Shown here piece after piece: positions 8,571 to 17,362 of a stretch of DNA of 64,000 nt. The DNA is from Rubrivivax sp. (GTDB lineage: Bacteria; Pseudomonadota; Gammaproteobacteria; Burkholderiales; Burkholderiaceae_C): contig JAJTDM010000006.1 in the NCBI GenBank assembly GCA_021300575.1, positions 21,796 to 85,795 of the forward strand, read 5' to 3'. The position numbers and the translations under genes are program-made. Numbering within the stretch: position 1 is the first letter of the stretch; each line of letters starts with the position of its first letter. Below the pieces are notes generated by a model, which did no database searches, was not told the origin of the DNA, and was given only the letters and a program-made list of their open reading frames with translations.

Positions 8571-8999
8571 TTACTCGATCACCAGCCGCTGTGCGCCGCC
8601 GCCCGCCTTCTTCGGCAGGGTCAGGGTCAGCACACCGCTGTCGTAGCGGGCGTGGGCCTGCGCGGCGTCGATCTCCTGCGGCAGCTGAAAGCTGCGCGAG
8701 ACAGCGCCGTAGTAACGCTCGGTGCGCAGCACCTTCTCGCCCTGGCTCTGGCGGTCCTGCTGCTTGACCTCTGCGCGCAGGGTCACCACGTTGCTGTCGA
8801 GGTTGACGTGGATCTCGTCCTTGGACACGCCCGGCACCTCGGCCTGCACCGTGTAGGCCTTGTCGGACTCCTTCACGTCGACCTTGATCTGTGCCGGTGC
8901 GGGCAAGGGGTCGCTATGCAGGGGTCGGACATAGAAGCCGGGCGCGAAGTCGCGGAAGAACTCGTCGAAGAGGCTGCTGCGTGAGGTCAAGGCGTTCAT
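8571..8999 (-). CDS. Hsp20/alpha-crystallin small heat-shock chaperone
   Basis: A 142-residue ATP-independent holdase. The alpha-crystallin domain runs from about residue 33 (IKVDVKESDKAYTVQAEVPG) to the conserved end ARYDSGVLTLTLPKK (G-V-L motif), followed by a short tail ending in the I-x-I/V-like LVIE. The ATG at 8999 follows AGGAG at suitable distance in the antisense direction; upstream in-frame sequence is not protein-like. Monocistronic, converging on the AACS gene and separated from it by 39 nt containing a GCGGG/CCCGC hairpin (8539-8552). Probably unrelated to the metabolic islands. Confidence 0.92.
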   Translation of the reverse strand: MNALTSRSSLFDEFFRDFAPGFYVRPLHSDPLPAPAQIKVDVKESDKAYTVQAEVPGVSKDEIHVNLDSNVVTLRAEVKQQDRQSQGEKVLRTERYYGAVSRSFQLPQEIDAAQAHARYDSGVLTLTLPKKAGGGAQRLVIE

Positions 9000-9211
9000 G
9001 AGGTGCTCCTGGGGTGTGGACGGGCGGCGCCACCGCGGGCCGCCCTGTCTTGCATGCTCATCAGGTGGGACGTCCCGGCCCAACTTCAAGAGCCCAGGCC
9101 GTGGCCTCGCGGGGCGGGCTTGATCTGCCGCAAACCCGTCGGCGCAGGGTGGATGCACGGCGGCTGCTCCTGCAACCACCGGCCATCACGGCCCCGCACC
9201 CTGGGTGCGGC

Positions 9212-9997
9212 TCAGGCCTTGCCGACAGGCTTGCGGGTGGGAGCGATGGACCCAGGCTCCCGGTAGGGGGCAAACACGTCGCGCAAGGGCGCCGCAGGTG
9301 CCGGCTGCGGCGTGAGCGATCGCTCCAGCTCGTCCAGATGGCGGCGCATTTCGGCGGCGCTGCCGGCGGCGCCGGCCTCTTGCAGGGCGGCCAGCATCTC
9401 CTGGTGGCGGTGTGCCACGCAGGCCGGGCGGCCCGGGCGCTTGTACAGCGCCATGAGCAGCGAGGTGGTGGGCAGCAGCTCGTCGAGCATGCGCATGAAC
9501 ACGGGGTTGCCCGCCAGCCGGGCCAGCGCACGGTGGAATTCGCCAGACAGGCCGATGGCCGCCGCGCTGTCGCCTCGCGCCTCGGCTGCGGCCTCGGCCT
9601 CCACCAGGGAACGCAGGTCGGCCAGCTGGTCGGGCGTGAGTCGGCCGCCCAGGCGCCGCGCGATCTCGCACTCCACCACCCGCCGGGCGTCGAACACGGG
9701 CGCGGCATCCTCCAGGCCGGGCTGTGGCACCTGGGCGCCGCGGTTGTGTCGCAACTCGATGACCTGGTCTTGCGCCAGGCGCTGCAGGGCCTGGCGTACG
9801 ACCGTGCGTGAGACAGCAAAGGACTCGGCCAGCTCCTCCTCGCGCAGCCGGGCGCCGGGGGCGAGGCGGTGCTCCACGATGGCGCGGTAGATGCCGTCGT
9901 AGACGCGGTCGGTGGCAGTGGTCGCCTTGGTGGCGGTGGCGCCGGCCACGGGCCCTGCACCGGGCCGTGCGGCGGGGGAGGGGGGGCGTGTGCTCAT
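9212..9997 (-). CDS. GntR-family (FCD/FadR-type) transcriptional regulator
   Basis: A 261-residue regulator. A winged helix starts near residue 29 (DRVYDGIYRAIVEHRLAPG) with the classic LREEELAESFAVSRTVVRQAL, followed by an all-helical FCD effector domain with metal/ligand residues such as the ARRVVE, EFHRAL and H-rich AHRHQEM segments. It is divergent from the allantoate amidohydrolase gene by 108 nt and is the only regulator in the 9-20 kb island, so it is the best candidate to bind the TTGTATGCAA-type sites at 19.2-19.4 kb. The Pro/Ala-rich N-terminal 28 residues look unstructured; a later start is possible but less likely. Confidence 0.9.
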   Translation of the reverse strand: MSTRPPSPAARPGAGPVAGATATKATTATDRVYDGIYRAIVEHRLAPGARLREEELAESFAVSRTVVRQALQRLAQDQVIELRHNRGAQVPQPGLEDAAPVFDARRVVECEIARRLGGRLTPDQLADLRSLVEAEAAAEARGDSAAAIGLSGEFHRALARLAGNPVFMRMLDELLPTTSLLMALYKRPGRPACVAHRHQEMLAALQEAGAAGSAAEMRRHLDELERSLTPQPAPAAPLRDVFAPYREPGSIAPTRKPVGKA

Positions 9998-10105
9998 CGG
10001 TGTGGGGAGGGCCGCAGGGTCAGCTCAGACCTCGGGCCGCGGTGGCGGCTGGCGCACAGGCCTGGACGGCCGCCACAATGGCGCGCTTCCTGCAAGGACC
10101 GAAAG

Positions 10106-11395
10106 ATGAACCACGTTTCTCCTGAAGTTGGCAGCGATCCCGCCCCCGCCCACCCTGCGCTGCGCATCGACGGCGCCCGTCTGTGGCAACGCCTGATGAC
10201 CCTGGCCGCCATCGGCGCCACGCCGCGTGGCGGTGTGTGCCGCATCGCGCTGACCGACCTGGACCGCCAGGGCCGCGAGCTCTTCGCCACCTGGGCCGCC
10301 GAGCTCGGCTGCACCCTGCGGCGCGACGCCATCGGCAACCTCTTTGCGCGCCGCGCGGGCACGGACGACCACCTGCCCGCCGTGGCCACGGGCAGCCATA
10401 TCGACACCCAGCCCACGGGCGGCAAGTTCGACGGCAACTACGGCGTGCTGGCCGGGCTGGAGGTGCTGCACACCCTCAACGACCACGGCGTGCGCACGCG
10501 CGCCCCGATGGAGGTGTGCGTGTGGACGAATGAGGAGGGCTCGCGCTTCGTGCCGGTGATGATGGGCTCGGGCGTGTACGCCGGCGCCTTCAGCCTGGCG
10601 CATGCGCTGGCCGCGCGCGACACGCAGGGCGTGAGCGTGGGCGAGGCGCTGCAGGCCATCGGCCAGGCCGGCACGGCGCCGGCGGCCCTTGCCGACGGCG
10701 CGCCGCGCTTTGGCGCCTACTTCGAGGCCCACATCGAGCAGGGCCCGGTGCTGGAGGATGCGGGCATCACCATCGGCGTGGTCAGCGGTGCCTTGGGCCA
10801 GCGCTGGTTTGACGTGACGGTGCAGGGCATGGAGGCGCATGCCGGGCCCACGCCCATGGGCCTGCGGCGTGACGCGCTGCTGCCCGCCGCGGCGCTGATG
10901 CAGCGCGTCAACGCCATCGCGCTGGCCGAGCAGCCGCATGCGCGCGGCACCGTAGGGCAGGTGCTGGTGCACCCCAATTCGCGCAACGTCATCCCCGGGC
11001 GGGTGCGTTTCTCGGTGGACTTCCGTCATGCCGATGCCCAGGGCCTGGCGCGCATGGACGCCGCGCTGCGCGCGGCCGTGGCCGAACTCACCGTGCCCGG
11101 CATCGAGATCACGGTGGAACAGGTGGTGGAGTACGCACCCACCCCCTTTGACGAGGGCTTGCGCGCCTTGATCAGCCAGGGCGCCGAGCGCGCCGGGCTG
11201 TCGCAGATGGCGCTGGCCAGCGGCGCCGGCCATGATGCCGTTTACGTGGCGCGCACCGCGCCTGCGGCCATGATCTTCGTGCCCTGCAAGGACGGCATCT
11301 CGCACAACGAGATCGAGGACGCCCGCCCCGAGCACCTGGAGGCCGGCGCCAACGTGCTGCTGCACGCGATGCTGGCCCGGGCGGGCGTGGTCTGA
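10106..11395 (+). CDS. Zn-dependent allantoate / N-carbamoyl-L-amino-acid amidohydrolase (M20 family)
   Basis: A 429-residue M20-type hydrolase that releases ammonia and CO2 from an N-carbamoyl group. Metal-site motifs are GSHIDTQPTGGKFDGNYG, WTNEEGSRF, EAHIEQGPVLE, and the dimerisation-domain AHAGPTPMGLRRDAL, with the final H in CKDGISHNEIED. These fit AllC/HyuC-type enzymes. Neighbouring ureidoglycolate lyase favours allantoate over simple N-carbamoyl amino acids, but the racemase downstream is also found with hydantoinases. The ATG at 10106 is supported by AAGGA 7 nt upstream. Divergent from gntR. Confidence 0.88.
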   Translation: MNHVSPEVGSDPAPAHPALRIDGARLWQRLMTLAAIGATPRGGVCRIALTDLDRQGRELFATWAAELGCTLRRDAIGNLFARRAGTDDHLPAVATGSHIDTQPTGGKFDGNYGVLAGLEVLHTLNDHGVRTRAPMEVCVWTNEEGSRFVPVMMGSGVYAGAFSLAHALAARDTQGVSVGEALQAIGQAGTAPAALADGAPRFGAYFEAHIEQGPVLEDAGITIGVVSGALGQRWFDVTVQGMEAHAGPTPMGLRRDALLPAAALMQRVNAIALAEQPHARGTVGQVLVHPNSRNVIPGRVRFSVDFRHADAQGLARMDAALRAAVAELTVPGIEITVEQVVEYAPTPFDEGLRALISQGAERAGLSQMALASGAGHDAVYVARTAPAAMIFVPCKDGISHNEIEDARPEHLEAGANVLLHAMLARAGVV

Positions 11396-11403
11396 AGGCG
11401 CGC

Positions 11404-11502
11404 ATGGGTCTGGCAGTGACCAGCTGCCTGGAGGCCGCCGCCAAGCTGAAGGGACTGAAGCCCTCAAAGACGCAGATGACGCAGAACACCCAGAAGACGT
11501 AG
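11404..11502 (+). CDS. Possible small protein (32 residues)
   Basis: A short frame between the amidohydrolase and ureidoglycolate lyase genes, opening 8 nt after the upstream stop with a fair Shine-Dalgarno (AAGG, 5-nt spacing). It would encode a basic, Thr/Gln/Lys-rich peptide ending in QMTQNTQKT. No family is recognised. It may simply be spacer with a chance frame; there is no second copy here to compare. Confidence 0.22.
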   Translation: MGLAVTSCLEAAAKLKGLKPSKTQMTQNTQKT

Positions 11503-11524
11503 GAAGCCCAGGAGATCTCAGGAC

Positions 11525-12061
11525 ATGGAACTGAAGTTGCAGCCCCTGAGCGCCGCGGCCTTTGCCCCGTACGGTGAGCTGATCGGCTTGCCGGCGGCCG
11601 CGGCGGGCGCCGTTGACGCCGCGGGTGGCGCTGGCCGTGCGGGCGGCTTGTCCGTGCGCGCCATCAACGGCGGCACCAGCCAGCGCTGGGACATGCCGGG
11701 CCGCCTGCAACTGCACGCTCAAGGGGGCGAGCCTTGCGTGGCCGTGTTCCGTGCGCAGGCGCAAGCCCTCGTCGGGCCTTGGCGCCTGCTGGAGCGTCAC
11801 CGCCTGGGCACGCAGACCTTCATCCCGCTGGCCGGGGCCCGCTGCGTGGTGCTGGTGGCACGAGGCGAGGCGGTGCCCGACCCGGCCACGCTGGCGGCCT
11901 TTGCGGTCGACGGTGCCCAGGGCTTCACGCTGCACGCCGACACCTGGCATCACGGCCTGATCGCGCTGGTCGCGGGCGACTTCGTGGTCATCGAGCGGCG
12001 CGCCGCAGAGGTGGACTGCGAGTTCGCGGAACTGGCGGTGCCGGTCACGCTGCGCCCCTGA
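11525..12061 (+). CDS. Ureidoglycolate lyase
   Basis: Cleaves ureidoglycolate to glyoxylate and urea, the last step of allantoin breakdown by the amidohydrolase route. The 178-residue cupin-like protein starts LQPLSAAAFAPYGELIG and contains the family pattern FRAQAQALVGPWRLLERH, TQTFIPLAGARCVVLVA and the conserved WHHGLIAL near residue 141, where the histidines bind metal. It has an Ala/Gly-rich insertion near residues 24-40. Same strand as the amidohydrolase; the amidase gene converges from the right with a GGCGGG/CCCGCC hairpin (12063-12083) across the two ends. Confidence 0.88.
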   Translation: MELKLQPLSAAAFAPYGELIGLPAAAAGAVDAAGGAGRAGGLSVRAINGGTSQRWDMPGRLQLHAQGGEPCVAVFRAQAQALVGPWRLLERHRLGTQTFIPLAGARCVVLVARGEAVPDPATLAAFAVDGAQGFTLHADTWHHGLIALVAGDFVVIERRAAEVDCEFAELAVPVTLRP

Positions 12062-12073
12062 CGGCGGGGCGCT

Positions 12074-13258
12074 TCAGCCCGCCACCACCTGCTGCGCCAG
12101 GCGCACCAGGCTGCGGTCGCTGCCGGTGGGGCCCAGGAGCGACAGGCCCAGCGGCGCGCCCACTCGCGTGGCCAGCGGCAGCGACAGTTGCGGGAAGCCT
12201 GCGAGGCCCGAGATGCACAGCATGCGGATGGCGGCGTTGCGGTAGTCCTCCAGCGCCGCCTCGCTGTCGCTGCGCAGCGGCGCCACGTCAGGCATGGTCG
12301 GCATCACCAGCACGCCGTCGTCACCCAGCAGCGCCGCCAGGTGCGCACGGAAACGGGCGCGGAAGGCGGTGGCCTGTGCCACCTTCTCGTCGCTCAGTTC
12401 CCTGGACCAGGCAAAGCGCTCGGCCACCCCGGGGCCGAGCGGCGGGGCGAAGCGCTGGATGAAGCCGCCGTCGGTGCGCCAGGCTTCGCGGCCCTGCAGG
12501 TGGCGGAAGTGCCAGTACATGGCCTCGAAGCTGTCCAGCACCACGTTCACGGGGGCCGGTGCGCCGAGCGCGGCGGCCACCCGTTGGCGCGGCGCGGTAA
12601 AGGCCTCGGCAGCCTCGGGCTTCAGCAGGCCCCACACGTCTTCGGGCGAGAGCAGGCGCACGCGCTGCGGCAGCGGGGTGGCGTCCTCTCCCAGCAGCAC
12701 ATCGGCCACGCGGGCGAAGGTGCTCACGTCACGCGTGAACCAGCCGCAGGTGTCGAAGCTGGGCGAGAGGTCCAGGCAGTCTTCCAGGCTGATGCGGCCG
12801 TGCGTGGGGCGCAGGCCCACGAGGCCGCAGTGGCTGGCCGGTGCGCGCACCGAGCCGCCGGTGTCGGTGCCGAGTGCGAAGTCCACCAGGCTGTTGGACA
12901 CGGCCGCGGCCGAACCCGAGGACGAGCCACCCGTGATGCGGTCCGGCGCCCCGCCGTTGACCGGCGCGCCGAAGTGCGCGTTGTTGCCGTTCATCGAGAA
13001 GGCCAGCTCGTCGGTGAGCGTCTTGCCCGCGAACACGGCGCCGGCGTCCAGCAGCTTTTGCACCGTGGGGGCCGTGCGCTTCTTGATGCCGGACTGCGCC
13101 AGAAGCAGCGGCTGCCCGCCGCTGGTGGGGTAGCCGGCCACGTGAAAGAGGTCCTTGACGGCGAAGGTCAGCCCTGCCAGGGGCCCGGTACCCGCGTGCG
13201 GCACGGGCGCATCCGGATAGGGCATGAAGCAGCGGGCGGTGTCGTGGATGAGGGGCAA
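12074..13258 (-). CDS. Amidase signature family hydrolase
   Basis: A 394-residue amidase with the Ser-cisSer-Lys triad visible: Lys in LTFAVKDLFHV (about residue 35), and GGSSSGSAAAVS with GTDTGGSVRAPASHCG downstream. It hydrolyses a carboxamide or carbamoyl bond; the substrate is unknown. Position next to allantoin-type genes and upstream of a dipeptide/urea-compound ABC importer suggests a nitrogenous substrate such as an oxamate or urea derivative. It is the last gene of a minus-strand group whose first members (importer) lie to the right, separated by 127 nt. Confidence 0.88.
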   Translation of the reverse strand: MPLIHDTARCFMPYPDAPVPHAGTGPLAGLTFAVKDLFHVAGYPTSGGQPLLLAQSGIKKRTAPTVQKLLDAGAVFAGKTLTDELAFSMNGNNAHFGAPVNGGAPDRITGGSSSGSAAAVSNSLVDFALGTDTGGSVRAPASHCGLVGLRPTHGRISLEDCLDLSPSFDTCGWFTRDVSTFARVADVLLGEDATPLPQRVRLLSPEDVWGLLKPEAAEAFTAPRQRVAAALGAPAPVNVVLDSFEAMYWHFRHLQGREAWRTDGGFIQRFAPPLGPGVAERFAWSRELSDEKVAQATAFRARFRAHLAALLGDDGVLVMPTMPDVAPLRSDSEAALEDYRNAAIRMLCISGLAGFPQLSLPLATRVGAPLGLSLLGPTGSDRSLVRLAQQVVAG

Positions 13259-13385
13259 GGTGGTCTTCCTGAAATGTCGAAGGGGGGGTTCTGTGCAGGG
13301 GACTCAGGAGAGCGAGCTCTTCACTGTTGTGAGCGGTGCCCGCAGTCCAGGTCTCGGCGGTCGCTGGTACCTCAGCGGGCCTGTC

Positions 13386-14399
13386 TCAGGCGGGCGTGGA
13401 GGCGCTGGCCAAGGCCGCCGTGGCCTCGGTGCGGAAACATCGCGCCTGGTGGCCCGGGGCCAGCACCACGGGCTCGGGGGCCTGCTGGCGGCAGGCGTCC
13501 TGCGCCCAGGCGCAGCGCTCGGCGAAGGCGCAGCCCGGGGGCAGGGCTGAGAGGTCGGGCGGCGCGCCGCCGATGGTCTCCAGGCGCGAGCCCTTGGCCA
13601 GCGCGCCGTGGGCGCGGCTTTTCAGCAGGGCCAGCGTGTAGGGGTGGCGGGGCTCACGGATCAGCGTGCGTGCCGGGCCTTCCTCGACGATGCGCCCGGC
13701 GTACATGACGGCGATGCGGTCGGCCACTTCCACCGCCGCGCCGATGTCGTGGGTGACAAAGACGACGGCCAGGCCGAGATCACGCTGCAACTCGCGCAGC
13801 AGCAGCAGGATCTGGATCTGCACCGTGGCGTCCAGCGCCGTGGTGGGCTCGTCAGCCAGCAGCAACTGCGGCTGGCAGGCCAGGGCCAGGGCGATCATGG
13901 CGCGCTGGCGCATGCCGCCGCTCATCTCGTGCGGGTAGGCCTGCAGGCGCCGCTCGGGGCTGGGGATGCGCACCCGTTCGAACAGGGCCAGCGCGCGCTG
14001 CTGCGCCTGCGCGGCGGAGACGTTCTCGTGCCGGCGGATGGACTCCACGATCTGCGCGCCCACGGTGTAGACCGGGTCCAGCGCCAGCAAGGGCTCCTGG
14101 AAGATCATCGAGGCCACGCGCCCGCGGTAGTCGGCCAAGGCGCCGGGCGACAGGGCCAGCACATCGTGCTCGCCTACCCGCATGTGGCCGCCGATGCGCG
14201 TGTGGCGCGGCGTGTGCAGGCGCAGCAGCGAGCGCAGCGTCACGCTCTTGCCCGAGCCGGACTCGCCGATCAGCGCCACCACCTCGCCGCGCCGCACCTG
14301 CAGGTCCACCCCGTCCACGGCGCGCACCGGCTTGCGCCCGGCAGTGAAAGTGACCGTCAGGCCGCGGATGTCGACGAAGGGAATGTCCTCAGGTGTCAT
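13386..14399 (-). CDS. Dipeptide/oligopeptide-type ABC importer ATPase (DppD-like)
   Basis: One of two ATPases powering the importer encoded upstream. Walker [12 protein letters not shown] (about 40-50), Q-loop [10 protein letters not shown], signature [15 protein letters not shown] and Walker [13 protein letters not shown] are intact, and the C-terminal oligopeptide/dipeptide extension with [16 protein letters not shown] is present. Its ATG overlaps the TGA of the DppF-like gene (ATGA), indicating translational coupling. Confidence 0.93.
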   Translation of the reverse strand: MTPEDIPFVDIRGLTVTFTAGRKPVRAVDGVDLQVRRGEVVALIGESGSGKSVTLRSLLRLHTPRHTRIGGHMRVGEHDVLALSPGALADYRGRVASMIFQEPLLALDPVYTVGAQIVESIRRHENVSAAQAQQRALALFERVRIPSPERRLQAYPHEMSGGMRQRAMIALALACQPQLLLADEPTTALDATVQIQILLLLRELQRDLGLAVVFVTHDIGAAVEVADRIAVMYAGRIVEEGPARTLIREPRHPYTLALLKSRAHGALAKGSRLETIGGAPPDLSALPPGCAFAERCAWAQDACRQQAPEPVVLAPGHQARCFRTEATAALASASTPA

Positions 14400-15412
14400 G
14401 CCAGGGCCTCCATCTGAGCTGCCGCAGCGTGCCCACTGCCCGCCTCGAACATCAGGCAGGCCACCGGGTGGCTTCCGCCGCTGCTGCTGAGCACCGGCAC
14501 ACGCTGCGCGCACACCGGTTGCGCCTGCGCGCAGCGCGTGTGGAAGCGGCAGCCCGACGGCGGGTTGATGGGGTTGGGCGGGTCGCCGGCCAGGGGAGGC
14601 ACCTCGGTGCGGCGGTCCGGGTCCATCGAGGGGATGGAGCTCAGCAGGGCGCGGGTGTAGGGGTGGCGCGGCGCCTCGAACAGCGTCTCGGCTTCGCCCA
14701 CTTCCACCACCTGGCCCAGGTACATCACCATCACGCGGTCGGACATGTAGCGCACCACGTTCAGGTCGTGGCTGATGAAGACGTAGGTCAGGCCGAACTC
14801 TTCCTTCAGGTCCAGCAGCAGGTTCAGCACCTGCGCCTCGACCGACTTGTCCAGTGCCGACACCGCCTCGTCCAGGATCACCAGCCGCGGCTGCAGGGCC
14901 AGGGCGCGGGCGATGTTCACGCGCTGGCGCTGGCCGCCGGAGAGCTCGTGCGGGTAGCGCTCGGCAAAGCGCCGCGGCTCCAGGCCCACGCGGGCCAGCA
15001 GGTCGCGCGCGCGCTGCACCGCCTGCTGGTGCGGCAGGCCATGCACCTGCGGCGCGAAGGCGATGGAGTCCTCGATGGTCAGGCGCGGGTTCAGCGAGGC
15101 ATAGCTGTCCTGGAACACCATCTGCGACTGGCGGCGGAAGGCCTTCAGGCTCAGGTCACGCCCGCCCACGGCCATACCGTCGAAGATGATGTCGCCGCGG
15201 TCGGGCTCGATCAGGCGCATGAGCAGCCGCGCCGTCGTGCTCTTGCCGCAGCCGGACTCGCCCACCACGCCCAGGGTCTCGCCCGCGCGCACGCTGAAGT
15301 CCACACCGTCCACCGCACGCACCACGCCGCCGCCGCGGCCCAGCATGTCTTTCTTCAGCGGGAAGTGCTTGACCAGGCCGCGCACTTCCAGCAGGGGCGA
15401 TGCGCCACTCAT
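14396..15412 (-). CDS. Dipeptide/oligopeptide-type ABC importer ATPase (DppF-like)
   Basis: The second importer ATPase, 338 residues. Walker [15 protein letters not shown], signature [16 protein letters not shown], Walker [13 protein letters not shown] and the oligopeptide C-terminal cysteine motif [15 protein letters not shown] are present. The start [14 protein letters not shown] overlaps the stop of the permease gene by ATGA. It pairs with the DppD-like subunit to form the heterodimeric motor. Confidence 0.93.
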   Translation of the reverse strand: MSGASPLLEVRGLVKHFPLKKDMLGRGGGVVRAVDGVDFSVRAGETLGVVGESGCGKSTTARLLMRLIEPDRGDIIFDGMAVGGRDLSLKAFRRQSQMVFQDSYASLNPRLTIEDSIAFAPQVHGLPHQQAVQRARDLLARVGLEPRRFAERYPHELSGGQRQRVNIARALALQPRLVILDEAVSALDKSVEAQVLNLLLDLKEEFGLTYVFISHDLNVVRYMSDRVMVMYLGQVVEVGEAETLFEAPRHPYTRALLSSIPSMDPDRRTEVPPLAGDPPNPINPPSGCRFHTRCAQAQPVCAQRVPVLSSSGGSHPVACLMFEAGSGHAAAAQMEALA

Positions 15413-16308
15413 GACTTGATCTCCATGGCCGAGCGCAGGCCGTCGCTGAGCAGGTTGAAGGCGATGGAGGTCACGAAGATCATCACGCCGGGCAGCGCGG
15501 CAATCGCCGGCTGGGTGTAGATGGCCGTGCGCAGGGTGTTGAGCATCAGGCCCCACTCTGGCTCGGGCGGCTTGACGCCCAGGCCCAGGAAGCTCAGGCC
15601 CGAGGCCAGGATCATGGACACCGCGATCAGGCTGGTGGCGTAGACGAAGATGGGCCCCAGCACGTTGCCCAGCACGTGCACGCGCACGATGGTGAAGGCG
15701 TTCGCCCCCGAGGCGCGTGCCGCCTCGACGAAGTCGCGCGAGCGGATCTGCGTGGTCACGCTCTCGGCCACGCGGGCAATCGGCGGGATGAACACCACCG
15801 TCAGCGAGATCAGCGAGTTCGTGATGCCCGCGCCCAGCGCGCCCGACAGCGCAATGGCCAGCAGCACCGAGGGGAAGGCGTAGAAGACGTCGATGGTGCG
15901 CATCAGCGCGGTGTTCAGCGGGCCGCCGGCAAACCCGGCCACGATGCCGATGAACGAGCCCAGGAAGAAGGCGCACACCACGGGCGTGATGCCCATGAAC
16001 AGCGACAACCGGGCGCCCACCATCAGGCGCGACAGCAGGTCACGCCCCAGCTCATCCGTGCCCAGTGGGAAGCCCGGCGTGCCTATGGGCTTCAGGCGCG
16101 ACAGCATCGAGGCCTTGTAGGGGTCGGCCGGCGTCAGCATGGGCCCGAAGAGAGCCAGGATCACCAGGACCAGCACCACCAGCGCTGCGCCCATGGCCAC
16201 CTTGTCGCGCAGCAGGCGCCGGCCCACGGTCTGCCAGTAGCCGGGTGAGCGTTCGAAGGCGACTTCAGGCACCTTGCGGGGGTCTACGGTGATGTTGAGC
16301 ATGTTCAT
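15409..16308 (-). CDS. Dipeptide-type ABC importer permease (DppC-like)
   Basis: Inner-membrane permease of 299 residues. It opens with an N-terminal TM ([18 protein letters not shown]), then the DppC landmark [18 protein letters not shown], followed by four further hydrophobic segments and the EAA coupling loop around [18 protein letters not shown]. It ends [12 protein letters not shown]. Forms a heterodimer with the DppB-like subunit. Confidence 0.93.
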   Translation of the reverse strand: MNMLNITVDPRKVPEVAFERSPGYWQTVGRRLLRDKVAMGAALVVLVLVILALFGPMLTPADPYKASMLSRLKPIGTPGFPLGTDELGRDLLSRLMVGARLSLFMGITPVVCAFFLGSFIGIVAGFAGGPLNTALMRTIDVFYAFPSVLLAIALSGALGAGITNSLISLTVVFIPPIARVAESVTTQIRSRDFVEAARASGANAFTIVRVHVLGNVLGPIFVYATSLIAVSMILASGLSFLGLGVKPPEPEWGLMLNTLRTAIYTQPAIAALPGVMIFVTSIAFNLLSDGLRSAMEIKS

Positions 16309-16326
16309 GGGGGGCTGCTCACGGCG

Positions 16327-17280
16327 TCAGCTGCGCGCGATGCGCGGGTCCAGCTGGGTCTGCACCACGTCCACCAGCAGGTTCAGCAGCACGAAGAACA
16401 TGGCCAGCACGAGGATGGTGCCCTGCAGCAGCGGCAGGTCGCGCTGGAAGATGGCGGCGTTGAGCAGGAAGCCCGTGCCCGGCCAGGCGAACACGGTCTC
16501 GATGAGGATGGAGCCGCCCAGCAGATAGCCCAGTTGCAGGCCCATCACCGCCAGGGCGGTGGGCGCGGCGTTCTTCACCACGTGCAGGAAGATGCCCAGG
16601 TCCGTCAGGCCCTTGGCGCGCAGGCCCACCACGAACTCCTGCGCCAGGATCTCGGCCACAAGAGCGCGCACCGTGCGCGCGATGATGCCCATGGGGATGA
16701 CGCTCATGGTCAGCGCGGGCAGCACCATGTGCTTGATGTGTTCCCAGTTCCACGCCCACTGGTCGGAGCCGCCGGGGCCGGCACCGCTGGCCGGCAGCCA
16801 CATGAGCTGCGATGAGAAGATGATGACGAGCACCATGCCCAGCCAGTAGTGCGGCACGCTCACGCCCAGCACCGCGGTGAAGGACGCGGCCTTGTCCACC
16901 CACGAGTTCTGGAAGTAGCCCGCGACGAAGCCGAACAGGCTGCCCAGCACGAAGCCGATCAGCGTGGCCAGCACGGCCAGCCGCAGGGTGTTGACCACGG
17001 CCTTGAAGACCTCGGCCGTCACCGGCCGGCTGGTGGCGATGGACGTGCCCAGGTCGCCCTGCAGCGCGCGCCAGATCCAGGACACGAATTGCTCGGGCAG
17101 CGAGCGGTCGAAGCCGTAGAGCGTGCGCAACTGGTTCTGCAACTCCACCGAGGCGTCGGGCGGCAGCACCGACACCAGCGGGTCGCCTGGCGCCACGTGC
17201 ACCAGGGAGAAGCACACCAGCGCCACCCCGAACATGATGGGCAGCGCGTAGATCAGTCGTCGCAGCAGGTAAAGCAGCAT
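16327..17280 (-). CDS. Dipeptide-type ABC importer permease (DppB-like)
   Basis: Inner-membrane permease of 317 residues starting LLYLLRRLIYALPIMFGVALVCFSL (TM1 with the usual arginine pair) and containing VHVAPGDP, the DppB periplasmic loop with LGTSIATSRPV, and the coupling loop FVVGLRAKGLTDLGIFLHVVKNA. It lies 18 nt upstream of the DppC-like gene in transcription order. Likely imports a peptide-like or ureide nutrient given the flanking amidase and allantoin genes. Confidence 0.93.
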   Translation of the reverse strand: MLLYLLRRLIYALPIMFGVALVCFSLVHVAPGDPLVSVLPPDASVELQNQLRTLYGFDRSLPEQFVSWIWRALQGDLGTSIATSRPVTAEVFKAVVNTLRLAVLATLIGFVLGSLFGFVAGYFQNSWVDKAASFTAVLGVSVPHYWLGMVLVIIFSSQLMWLPASGAGPGGSDQWAWNWEHIKHMVLPALTMSVIPMGIIARTVRALVAEILAQEFVVGLRAKGLTDLGIFLHVVKNAAPTALAVMGLQLGYLLGGSILIETVFAWPGTGFLLNAAIFQRDLPLLQGTILVLAMFFVLLNLLVDVVQTQLDPRIARS

Positions 17281-17362
17281 GGTCAGGAGGGGCCTCCGGC
17301 TCCCCGGGCCTGGTCTGGCGCCGGGGCCCGGAGGCGGGCAGGGGCTGGAGGAGAGAGGCCGT

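Noticed and set aside
10025..11953. A 642-codon minus-strand open frame
   Set aside because: Opposite the amidohydrolase and ureidoglycolate lyase genes; composition is His/Ala/Gly/Arg-rich without motifs.
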